From Verrucomicrobiota bacterium (GTDB taxonomy: Bacteria > Verrucomicrobiota > Lentisphaeria > Oligosphaerales > Oligosphaeraceae), in the NCBI GenBank assembly GCA_022709995.1, contig JAKLHU010000110.1:1-6991 (forward strand): DNA of 6,991 nt. Direction: 5' to 3'. Shown here in pieces: positions 1 through 6,866 of this stretch. Made by a program: the position numbers and the translations under genes. Each line of letters begins with the position of its first letter. Within the stretch, counting starts at the first letter, position 1. The notes beneath the pieces were generated by a model. That model ran no database searches. It saw only the letters and a list, made by a program, of their open reading frames with translations, and had not been told where the DNA came from.

Positions 1-108
1 CACGCTGCTCAGGAGGTCACGGAGCACCGTCCGGTTGTCCGCGCGATCGTCCACCACCAGGACCTTCGGGCGCTCCCGGCCCTCCTCGAGCCCAACGACC
101 CGGCCTTC
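1..108 (-). CDS. Hybrid histidine kinase receiver-domain fragment (partial, foreign to neighbour)
   Basis: Reading the minus strand in the frame with codon gac-gat at 51-46 gives GRVVGLEEG, then RPKVLVVDDRADNRTVLRDL and LLSSV, running off the window edge. The block VLVVDD followed by a charged stretch and N-R-x-x-L-x-x-L-L is the start of a response-regulator receiver domain (beta-1, the acidic pair, helix 1). The preceding RVVGLEEG resembles the linker between kinase and receiver domains in hybrid sensor kinases. The phosphoacceptor aspartate would lie outside the window. This frame is shifted relative to the DUF4838 gene beside it, so it is not a fused domain of that protein. It is most likely a chimeric end. 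Family call fairly sure; origin inferred. Confidence 0.72.
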
Positions 109-1916
109 GTCCAGACGGGGGACTGGAAGTCGACGGGCAGGGCGGGCGGGGTGTCGGCTTTGCCGACGGTGACAGCCTTGAGGTCTTCCAGGGCGGCGGC
201 CTGGCGGTTGAAGGTGTCGCGCAGGGCCTGGAGCATTTTGGCGCGGTTGCCGGTCAAGCCCCTGGTGGCGGCGCGGTCGAGGGCCTGGCGGCACTCGTCC
301 AGTCTGCCGGCCTCCTTGACGATGCGCCAGTTGTTGAGGGAGCGGTCGTTCCAGCGGGACGTCCCCGGGCTGCCGAGAAAGCATTTTTCCACGCTGGCGT
401 AGAAGGCGCTGACGTCCTTGGCGGCCGGCCCGTAGACGCGGGAGAAGAATTCCCGGCGCAGTTTTTGGGCGGAATCGCGTTTCGGGTTCCAGTTGCCGTT
501 GGCCATGACCCAGAAGTACGGCGCGTTGATGTTCCAGGATTCGACGCCGTCCATGCGGGGGCCGACGGCGTCGCTGTACATTTCCGAGTAGGTTCGTTTG
601 ACGCCGAAGGCGTTGACAAACTTCCAGTCCGGGATGGCGATGACGTCGATGGGCCGCGGGAACGGGGCGCACAGGCCGAAGTACTCCCGCCAAGTCAATT
701 CCGACGTGATGGTCATCCATTCCAGAAAGTTGCGGTAGGTTTTTTCGTTTTCCGGGGCCGTGAGGATGAATTTGGAGTTTTTGCGAATCGGGCAGAAGGA
801 GATGCTGATGATGGGGTTGACGGTGACTTTTGGGGGGATTTCGGTGAAGAAGTAGCCGAAGGTGAGGATGCGTTTGCCGGGATAGCGGGCGGTCATGTGG
901 TCGGCGATTTGGTTGAGCCAGAGGAAGAACTGGGTGGAGCGGAAGGCTGGGTCGTCGAGGGGCACTTCGCTGCCGTCGGCCAGCTTGATGGGGGCCACGC
1001 ATTGGGGGCACTCGCAGCACTGCCAGACGTCTTCGATCATGATGCGGTAGGTCTCGTAGTCGGGGTTTTTCTGCACGCGGTCATCGATTTCCCGAATGAA
1101 GGCGGCAGTCATCTCGGCGTTGGTGAAGCACAGCTGGGTGCGCATGTGGATTTCGCGCGGGTCCTGGCGCTTGCCCTTGAAGAAGGGGAAGAATTCCGGG
1201 TGGTCCTTGAAATACTTGTCGCCGGTGATGAAGGAGCCGGTCAGATTATGGCCGCCGCCGTATTCGGCGACGCAGCCGTACTTGCGGTTGTCGGGGGAAA
1301 TCCGCATGTGGCCGGCCGCCCAGTTGCTGCCCTGGCGGAACTGCCAGACGTTGGATTCGTTGCCCGGGCCGATCATCTGCCAGCCGCGCAGAACGTAGAC
1401 TGGCACGTCCAGCCAGTCGGTTTCCCGCAGGGACAGATTCGCGTCCGGCGTGTAAATCGTCCCGAAGTCGATATTGGGGCGGGCCCAGATCAAATCGGTG
1501 TTGCGGGTGAGAAGACGGTAGGCGCCGGTCAGGACGCCTTTGGGAATGGCGCCGACGACGGTGACCGTGTTTCCGGTTCGGCGCACGGCATAGCCGTCCG
1601 TCGTGCCGATCGCGGCCAGGTCGGACTCGAAGCCGGCGGGATTGACCGCCAGCACAATCCGCGTCTTGGCGGCGCTCGGCGCATTCACAATCGGCAGTTT
1701 CGCCCCGGAAATCATTTCGACATGCGTCTGCAGCTCTTTGGCGGCATAGGCGACGGCGGGGTGCGAATCCTTTGTCAGCACGATCTCGGCCACGGCCTGG
1801 CCGTCACGGGCCAGAACCAGCGGCTCCGGACGCCAGAAGCGCCAAAAGCCAAAAGCCGGCAGGTTGAATACACTCAAACCAACAACAAGAACGGCCAAGA
1901 CAGTCGTTTTTTTCAT
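90..1916 (-). CDS. Secreted DUF4838-family protein (probable glycan-related), C-terminally truncated
   Basis: I prefer the ATG at 1916-1914 over an in-frame ATG 18 nt upstream: it is preceded by a GAGGA ribosome site and starts a good signal peptide (MKKT, then a hydrophobic run ending near NLPAFG). Numbered from this start, residues about 45-145 (KDSHPAVAYAAKELQTHVE, TDGYAVRR, GAYRLL) match the N-terminal domain found before DUF4838 and in alpha-glucuronidase-like hydrolases. Residues about 230-505 are DUF4838, with HPEFFPFFKGKR, QLCFTN, a cysteine cluster WQCCECPQC (about 298-306), TFGYFF and VESWNINAPYFW. DUF4838 has no firmly established reaction that I know of; its fold and company suggest glycan breakdown, so the function is inferred. 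The last native residues (DFQSPVWTKAGSL) look like the start of a CBM9-like beta domain, which is then lost at the junction near 90-120. The reading frame beyond, to 9, is an artefact of the junction. Divergent from the permease. Confidence 0.82.
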
Positions 1917-1978
1917 GATTTTCCTCTTTGCCAAAGTGAACTACAGGCCAAAACATGGCCCCGGCCAGACACTTGAAC

Positions 1979-2006
1979 ACTATATGCCAGAAGAAGCCAG
2001 ATGCAA
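1979..2006 (-). promoter_or_regulatory. Candidate promoter for the DUF4838 gene
   Basis: On the minus strand, TTGCAT (2006-2001) and TATAGT (1984-1979) are separated by 16 nt, about 60 nt upstream of the chosen start at 1916. The -10 element is a good match to TATAAT; the -35 element is a weak match to TTGACA. The same CTTGCA-N16-TATAGT arrangement occurs on the plus strand before the permease, which raises confidence in both. Confidence 0.45.
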
Positions 2007-2035
2007 GATCCGACTCGCCAGTTTGACCGTGAAAG

Positions 2036-2161
2036 CGTAAGCGGTCACCCATGGAGAATTGAGCGATAGAGGAGTCAACGCTTGAGCGCCTCAGGGCCTG
2101 AGGCGCCTACTTGGCGCGCCTGGCCACAAGGACCGCCATTATCAATGGGTGACCGATTACG
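2036..2161. repeat. Inverted repeat, 17-nt arms with one mismatch
   Basis: The left arm CGTAAGCGGTCACCCAT (2036-2052) and right arm ATGGGTGACCGATTACG (2145-2161) are reverse complements at 16 of 17 positions, with the innermost 11 pairs perfect. They enclose 92 nt that contain the first palindromic repeat copy. The right arm ends on the first base of the second copy. This could be the ends of a small non-autonomous element, the closing stem of a structured RNA, or paired protein-binding sites; the sequence alone does not decide. Confidence 0.7.
2074..2107. repeat. Palindromic direct repeat, copy 1
   Basis: This is a 34-nt unit, 30 of 34 positions identical to copy 2 at 2161-2194. It begins GTCAACGCT and contains a perfect palindrome at 2086-2106 with 10-bp arms around one central G; the shared core is GCCTCAGGGCCTGAGGC. 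A weaker similarity continues on both sides (GAGCGAT upstream; CTTG and GCGCC downstream). Confidence 0.75.
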
Positions 2162-2194
2162 TCAACGCTCGAATGCCTCAGGGCCTGAGGCACC
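2161..2194. repeat. Palindromic direct repeat, copy 2
   Basis: This is the second copy of the 34-nt unit, starting 87 nt after the first. Its palindrome (2174-2192) has 9-bp arms around the same central G. At the ninth pair copy 1 has C-G and copy 2 has T-A, so both sides changed together and pairing is kept. This suggests that the symmetry itself matters, either as a dimeric protein site or as a hairpin. Confidence 0.75.
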
Positions 2195-2411
2195 ACCTTG
2201 AGAGCGCCGAGCCATTTTTCCGTGGAATCGGCCTCACCCAAGGCTGCGCTCTGATGCCGCACCCGGGCCTTTGCCGCTCCGCGGCTATCGGTGATTGTCC
2301 CGCTCCTAAACAAGAGTGAGCGATTACCGTTATAGAAAATGCCTCCTGCTCGCCAACATCACAAGAGTGAGGCGTTGCGCCGCTTCTCTTTTCGCTTTTC
2401 GTGGTGGTGAC

Positions 2412-2439
2412 TTGCAAAACCGGCGATTAATTTTATAGT
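2412..2439 (+). promoter_or_regulatory. Candidate promoter for the permease-mnmE pair
   Basis: TTGCAA (2412-2417) and TATAGT (2434-2439) are separated by 16 nt in a locally AT-rich stretch, leaving a leader of roughly 70 nt before the permease ATG at 2514. The arrangement is the same as the minus-strand candidate before the DUF4838 gene. The -10 match is good and the -35 match weak. Confidence 0.45.
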
Positions 2440-2513
2440 CCAAGGTCGTCATGTAGCGATTTTCTGTTGAGCCGGCGGGCCGAGGCCGCGATTCCAGGGA
2501 AAGTGTTGTCCCC

Positions 2514-4208
2514 ATGGTCAAGAGTTGGTTGTCCAGACTGCTGCTGGCGGCAGTCATTCTTTTTTTTGCGGTGTTCTTTTTTCTGCCGGTCGGCCGCATC
2601 CTCAAAGGGGGGATCAGCGATGCCGACGGGCGCTACACGCTGTTTTACATCCTGGAGATTTTCCGGAATCCGATTTACCTGGAGGGGTTGTGGAATTCAT
2701 TCCGGATTGCGCTGTGCACCACGGCCTTGTCGTTGCTGCTGGCGATGCCCTTGGCCTGGCTGAGCGACCGTTATGAGTTTCCCGGCAAGAAGTTGCTGAC
2801 CAGCGCCTTGCTCCTGCCCTTGATTTTGCCGCCGTTCGTCGGCGCGCTGGGCATGCAGTGCATTTTCGGGCGCTACGGGACCCTGAATACGCTTTTGGAG
2901 CGGCTGTCAGTCGTTGGCCTGGGGCAGGGCCCGGACTGGTTCGCGGGCGGTTTCTGGGGCGTGGTTCTGCTGGAAGCTCTGCATCTGTATCCGATTCTTT
3001 ACCTCAACGTCGTGGCGGCCTTTGCCAATGTCGACCCGCAGTTGGGGGAGGCGGCGGCCGACTATGGCTGCGTCGGTTTCCGGCGTTTTTGGCGGATCAC
3101 GCTGCCGTTGGTCATGCCCGGGGTGTTTGCGGGCGGTTCGCTCGTTTTCATCTGGTCGTTCACGGAGCTTGGCACGCCCCTCATGTTCAATTACGGCCGC
3201 TGCACGGCCGTGCAGATTTTTTCCGGTTTGAACGAGATTGGCAACAACCCCATGCCGTACGCGCTGGTGTCGGTCATGCTGGTGTTGTCGGCCGCCATGT
3301 ATTTGAGCGCGAAGTTCTGTTTTGGCCGTGGCGGCCATGCGATGTTGAGCAAGGCCGGCCGGGCGGCGACGGCGACCCGTCTGCATGGGCTTTCGGCGTT
3401 GGCGACGGCGGCCGCGTTTGCCGCCCCTGGCCTGTTCAGCCTGCTTCCTCATCTTGGCGTCGCCGGTCTGGCCTTGGGGCAGAGCTGGTACCGGACGATC
3501 CTGCCGCCGCGGCTGGGGCTTGAGCATATCGAGGCGGCGCTGGGGCACAGTCTGACGGTTCCGAGCATCATCAACAGCTTGCGCTACGCGTCGTTCGCCG
3601 TTTTGGTGGCGATGGTCGTCGGGGTGTTTGCGGCGGTGGTCATTGTGCGCGGGCGCGGGCGTTGGCGGTGGGCTTTGGACGGTCTGGTGATGCTGCCCTT
3701 GGCCGTTCCGGGGCTGGTTCTCGCCTTCGGCTATTTGGCCATGTCGCAGAAGGGCTACCTGTTCTACTGCGTCAACCCGGTGGAAAATCCGACTATTCTG
3801 CTGGTCATTGCGTATGCGGTGCGGCGGCTGCCATACGTTGTGCGGGCGGCGGTGGCCGGATTGCAGCAGACGTCGGTCAGCTATGAGGAGGCGGCCGCGA
3901 GCCTGGGGGCGTCGCCGCTGACGTCATTCCGGCGGATCACGGTGCCGTTGATTGCGGCCAACCTCATTGCCGGCGCCATTCTGGCGTTCAGCTTTTCCAT
4001 GCTGGAGGTCTCCGATTCCCTGATTCTGGCGCAGAAGGCCGCTTATTTTCCAATCACCAAGGCCATTTTCGAGTTGTCGTCGTTCCTGGGCCAGGGCCAG
4101 GCCCTGGCGTCGGCGCTGGGATTGTGGACGATGGCATTTCTGGGCGTCTCCATGATGACGGCGTCCATACTTCTGGGTAAAAAGCTGGGGGCGTTGTTTC
4201 GTGCTTGA
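2514..4208 (+). CDS. Two-domain ABC transporter permease, ferric-iron (FbpB/SfuB-like) type
   Basis: The 564-residue inner-membrane protein is a tandem of two binding-protein-dependent permease domains, the layout and usual length of Fe(3+) permeases such as FbpB, SfuB and HitB. An N-terminal membrane segment (about 8-26) is followed by a periplasmic stretch, then two blocks of several hydrophobic helices each. Each half carries an EAA loop, the docking site for the ATPase: EAAADYGCVGFRRFWRITLP (179-198) and EEAAASLGASPLTSFRRI (458-475). The ATG at 2514 is preceded by AGGGA at a rather long distance (about 14 nt). No ATPase or solute-binding gene is present in the window, so the substrate is a family-level inference; thiamine or related permeases of the same superfamily remain possible. 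The stop lies 23 nt before mnmE, so the two may share a transcript. Confidence 0.88.
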   Translation: MVKSWLSRLLLAAVILFFAVFFFLPVGRILKGGISDADGRYTLFYILEIFRNPIYLEGLWNSFRIALCTTALSLLLAMPLAWLSDRYEFPGKKLLTSALLLPLILPPFVGALGMQCIFGRYGTLNTLLERLSVVGLGQGPDWFAGGFWGVVLLEALHLYPILYLNVVAAFANVDPQLGEAAADYGCVGFRRFWRITLPLVMPGVFAGGSLVFIWSFTELGTPLMFNYGRCTAVQIFSGLNEIGNNPMPYALVSVMLVLSAAMYLSAKFCFGRGGHAMLSKAGRAATATRLHGLSALATAAAFAAPGLFSLLPHLGVAGLALGQSWYRTILPPRLGLEHIEAALGHSLTVPSIINSLRYASFAVLVAMVVGVFAAVVIVRGRGRWRWALDGLVMLPLAVPGLVLAFGYLAMSQKGYLFYCVNPVENPTILLVIAYAVRRLPYVVRAAVAGLQQTSVSYEEAAASLGASPLTSFRRITVPLIAANLIAGAILAFSFSMLEVSDSLILAQKAAYFPITKAIFELSSFLGQGQALASALGLWTMAFLGVSMMTASILLGKKLGALFRA

Positions 4209-4231
4209 ATCAGGTTGGGAATCACGAGTGT

Positions 4232-5590
4232 ATGTCTGACGGTGACACCATATGCGCGTTGGCGACGGCGGTAGGCGGCGCCGTCGCGGTGATCCGTTTG
4301 TCGGGTTCGGAAGCCGTCTTGGTGGCGGAGCGGGTCTGGCATGGCGAGCGTCGCCTGGCGGAAGGCCCCGCCCGGCAGTTGTTGTTGGGGAAGCTGCGAG
4401 GCTCCGAGGGTGAGGGCATCGACCCGCAGTGTTTGGCTGTGCGGATGCCGGGGCCCAACAGCTACACCGGCGAAGACGTGGTGGAATTGCAATGTCATGG
4501 CGGCGCCCTGGTTGCCCGCCTGGCTCTGCAGGCGTTGCTTCGGCAGGGCGCCCGGCATGCCGAGCCTGGCGAGTTCACGCGGCGGGCCTTTCTCAATGGC
4601 AAGCTTGATCTGACGCAGGCGGAAGCCGTTGCCGACTTGATCGCCGCCGGCAGCCAGGCCGCGGTCAAGCTCGCGGACCGGCAGCTGCGCGGTTTGCTTG
4701 GCCAGCGCATTCGCGCCGTTGACCAGCAGCTCACCGCTATGCTGGCCGAAGTCGAATCGCATCTTGATTTTCCGGAGGATGACCTGGACTGGCAAGATCC
4801 GGAGACGATGGCGTCGACTCTGGTCGAGCTTGGCCGCGAGTTAAATCGGCTTCTGGCGACGCGGGCTGATGGCGAGGTTTTGCGCGGCGGCATTTCGCTG
4901 GTCATTGCCGGGCCGCCGAATGTCGGCAAGTCGAGTCTGCTCAATGCCATTCTGCATCGCGACCGCGCCATCGTTTCGGAGATTCCGGGCACGACGCGCG
5001 ACACGATTGAGGAAACGGCGCATATCCGCGGCATTCCCATCCGCTTGATGGACACGGCCGGCATCCGGGAAGGCGGCGATATCATCGAGCGGGCGGGCAT
5101 CAGCAGGGCTCGCGAACATCTCCTGGCCGCCGACCTGATTCTGTGGGTGATGGACGCCAGCAAGCCCTATTCTGGCCAGGCCTGGCCGGAGTGGCCCGTC
5201 CGCGGCAAAGTCATTCCAGTTGGCAACAAGCGGGATAAGATGACGGGCGCGGCCATGGCTGGTTTGCCGGTGGCGGCGGAACCGCCGGTCTACGTGTGCG
5301 CGCTGGACGGCGGCGGCCTGGAGGATTTATACGCCGCGGTGGAACAGCGGGTCTGGACCAATCCGCAGGCGGCGGAAAATGACGTCGCCGTGGCGGCCCG
5401 GCATGCCGCCAGCCTGGAAATCGCGGCCAGCGACCTGTCGGCGGCGCTGCCGCTGATTGCCTCTGCGGATTGGGAACTGGCTGCCATTCATCTGCGGTCG
5501 GCCATCCACGAATGCGGCTTGATTACGGGCCGGACGGCGGCGCCGGACCTGCTGGCCATGATTTTCGCCCGCTTCTGCATCGGCAAATAG
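4232..5590 (+). CDS. mnmE: tRNA uridine-5-carboxymethylaminomethyl modification GTPase MnmE
   Basis: With MnmG, this family installs the cmnm5 group on the wobble uridine (U34) of certain tRNAs in the cytoplasm. The ATG at 4232 gives 452 residues, the normal length, and starts the conserved DTI-ALAT; an earlier in-frame TTG at 4205 overlaps the permease end and adds non-conserved residues. The N-terminal folate-binding domain shows YTGEDVVELQCHGG (78-91) and EFTRRAFLNGKLDLTQAEAV (114-133). The G domain has G1 GPPNVGKSS (227-235), T-loop GTTRDT (253-258), G3 DTAG (274-277), G4 NKRD (332-335) and a G5-like CALDGGG (356-362). The protein ends in the diagnostic FCIGK, whose cysteine is conserved in the family. 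The segment ATAVGGAVAVIRLSG is about two residues shorter than the common ATxPGRGGIxVxRxSG. Complete and probably functional. Confidence 0.97.
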   Translation: MSDGDTICALATAVGGAVAVIRLSGSEAVLVAERVWHGERRLAEGPARQLLLGKLRGSEGEGIDPQCLAVRMPGPNSYTGEDVVELQCHGGALVARLALQALLRQGARHAEPGEFTRRAFLNGKLDLTQAEAVADLIAAGSQAAVKLADRQLRGLLGQRIRAVDQQLTAMLAEVESHLDFPEDDLDWQDPETMASTLVELGRELNRLLATRADGEVLRGGISLVIAGPPNVGKSSLLNAILHRDRAIVSEIPGTTRDTIEETAHIRGIPIRLMDTAGIREGGDIIERAGISRAREHLLAADLILWVMDASKPYSGQAWPEWPVRGKVIPVGNKRDKMTGAAMAGLPVAAEPPVYVCALDGGGLEDLYAAVEQRVWTNPQAAENDVAVAARHAASLEIAASDLSAALPLIASADWELAAIHLRSAIHECGLITGRTAAPDLLAMIFARFCIGK

Positions 5591-5671
5591 TCCACGCCAG
5601 AAGCTTGGGACGCATGGCTTGAATGAGGAGCATCGGTCGCATCGGTCCAAGGCACTTCTTTTGAGCTTCAC

Positions 5672-5714
5672 CGGGCCGGCATGGGCCATTGATCAATGGC
5701 TCCTGTCCTGGCCG
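5672..5714 (+). repeat. Perfect 16-bp palindrome within a longer imperfect hairpin
   Basis: GCCATTGATCAATGGC at 5685-5700 equals its own reverse complement. Allowing G-U pairs and one mismatch, pairing extends outward to about 5678-5707, which would give an RNA hairpin with a GATC loop about 90 nt after the mnmE stop. No T-run follows directly, so it is not by itself a standard terminator. A related sequence, GCCATT-ATC-AATGG, occurs at 2136-2148 in the other intergenic region. Confidence 0.6.
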
Positions 5715-5724
5715 GGGAGCGCGA

Positions 5725-5771
5725 AGGCGAAGAGGATAGCTTCGCTTGAGGCGCGTTCGCCTGGGCTTTTT
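5725..5771 (+). terminator. Candidate terminator downstream of mnmE
   Basis: The stem AGGCG-CGTT-CGCCT (5749-5762) is followed after GGGC by five T residues (5767-5771). A competing longer-range pairing AGGCGAA (5725-5731) with TTCGCCT (5756-5762) and a small stem GCGAAG/CTTCGC (5727-5732 and 5740-5745) are also possible. The position between convergent genes fits a terminator for the plus-strand unit. The stem is short, so confidence is moderate. Confidence 0.5.
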
Positions 5772-5779
5772 CTCGTCGC

Positions 5780-6865
5780 TCATTTCAGGAACAGCACCGA
5801 CGAGCGCGTCTCATTGCCGGGGACCGAGTCGGTCACGCCCGGGGTTTCGACGGACGACGTCAGGGTCGAGGTCTTGCCGTCCGCCAGTTGGCGGGCGTCG
5901 ACGGTCACGGTGGCGGTCACGACGGCGCCGGGGGCGACATCGGCAAACGGATGCGTCGAGGTGCGTCCGTCCAGGGTGAGGGTCAGGATGACCGTCGGCA
6001 GTGTTTCCGTGCCCCGGTTCTCGACGGTGACGTCAATGGGGTGGAAGTCGTCAAAGCTTTTTTCTGGATTGAGGAAGTGCGCCGCGACGGCCGCGTCGTA
6101 GATGCCGGGAGTGTTGGCATTGCCGACCCTGTCGGCGTTGAGGATGCCGGCGCCGTAGAAGTCGTCCTGGCCGGGGGCGCCGGCCTCGTCGGCGCAAGCC
6201 AGGACGATGTTGGCGGCGGTGGCGGCGTCCATCTCCGGATGGGCGGCGAGCATGTTGGCGATGACTCCGGCCACGGTGGGCGCGCTGGCGGAGGTGCCGG
6301 TGAATTCCACCCAGTCGCCGTCCGACCAGTCGGCGTAGATGCCGACGCCGGGGGCGGCGATGTCAACCCCGGGGGCGTGGTTGGAGAAGTCGGCCCAGGC
6401 CGCATCGGCGCTGACGGCGCTGACGGCGATGACAGTCGTGTAGGCGGCGGGGTAGAGCAGCTGGTCATAGCCGTCGTTGCCGGCGGCGGCGACGATGACG
6501 GTTCCGGCGTTATGGGCGTACTCGACGGCGGTGCGCAGCGCGAAGCTGTCGGCATAGGCTCCGAGGCTCATGGAGATCAGTTCGGCGCCGGCGTCGACGG
6601 CGGCGATGATGGCCTGGGCGACTTGGAAGGCGCTGCCGCCGCCGTTGCCATCGAGAACAGGAATGGCGAGCAGATTGACGCCGGGTGATACTCCTTGGAC
6701 CCATTCGGATTGACCGGCCAGCAGCGAGGCCACGGCCTGGCCATGGCCGGCGTAGTCGCCTTCCCGGGCGAGCGCAAAGAGCTCGATGGAGCGCAGCCTG
6801 GTGTTGCTCAGGCTGCCGGTTGCGGTGACGGCGGTGTCGAGCAGCGCGACGGTGACGCCGGCGCG
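5780..6865 (-). CDS. Subtilisin-like serine protease (S8) with C-terminal CARDB-like domain, N-terminus missing
   Basis: About 361 residues remain, reading from near 6865 to the TGA at 5782-5780. The full catalytic set is visible: Asp in GVTVALLDTAV (codon 6838-6836), His in GHGQAVASLLAG (codon 6745-6743), the oxyanion-hole Asn in AAAGNDG (codon 6478-6476) and Ser in GTSASAPTVAG (codon 6292-6290). These match the S8 patterns DTG, GHGTHVAG and GTSMAAPHVAG, with DTA and GHGQAVA as variants. The last 97 residues (about 6073-5783; PIDVTVENRGTETLP, DVAPGAVVTATVTV) resemble a CARDB adhesion-type beta domain, which suggests an extracellular or envelope enzyme. A GTG at 6733 is only an internal valine codon, because the frame and homology run upstream through His and Asp. 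The signal peptide and any propeptide are lost at the right junction. Convergent with mnmE. Confidence 0.9.
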   Translation of the reverse strand, partial: RAGVTVALLDTAVTATGSLSNTRLRSIELFALAREGDYAGHGQAVASLLAGQSEWVQGVSPGVNLLAIPVLDGNGGGSAFQVAQAIIAAVDAGAELISMSLGAYADSFALRTAVEYAHNAGTVIVAAAGNDGYDQLLYPAAYTTVIAVSAVSADAAWADFSNHAPGVDIAAPGVGIYADWSDGDWVEFTGTSASAPTVAGVIANMLAAHPEMDAATAANIVLACADEAGAPGQDDFYGAGILNADRVGNANTPGIYDAAVAAHFLNPEKSFDDFHPIDVTVENRGTETLPTVILTLTLDGRTSTHPFADVAPGAVVTATVTVDARQLADGKTSTLTSSVETPGVTDSVPGNETRSSVLFLK

Positions 6866-6866
6866 C

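Larger units (their letters stand above)
1917..2513. other. Divergent intergenic region without a convincing gene
   Basis: About 600 nt separate the divergent DUF4838 and permease genes. Short open frames exist (for example minus strand 2313-2107 and 2605-2330), but none has a recognisable domain or a good ribosome site, and the second overlaps the start of the permease. The region holds a 17-nt inverted repeat (2036-2052 and 2145-2161), two copies of a palindrome-bearing direct repeat (2074-2107 and 2161-2194), a GCCGC-TCC-GCGGC hairpin (2273-2285), an 11-nt direct repeat ACAAGAGTGAG (2310-2320 and 2361-2371) and two promoter-like sites. I see no tRNA, rRNA or riboswitch that I can name. Confidence 0.7.

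Noticed and set aside
465..1976. Long plus-strand open frame (about 503 codons) opposite the DUF4838 gene
   Set aside because: The translation is glycine-, aspartate- and valine-rich without recognisable domains, and the opposite strand carries clear DUF4838 homology plus a signal peptide and ribosome site. It is a GC-rich antisense shadow.
2074..2194. CRISPR array
   Set aside because: There are only two units, each with a long internal palindrome, and a single 53-nt gap; no cas gene is present. It does not look like a repeat-spacer array.
2107..2313. Possible small minus-strand gene in the divergent intergenic region
   Set aside because: It runs through the palindromic repeat, has no recognisable domain and no convincing ribosome site, so I treat the region as non-coding.
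5888..6688. Plus-strand open frame opposite the S8 protease
   Set aside because: It is low-complexity G/V/D-rich sequence mirroring the protease codons; the minus strand has the full catalytic triad.
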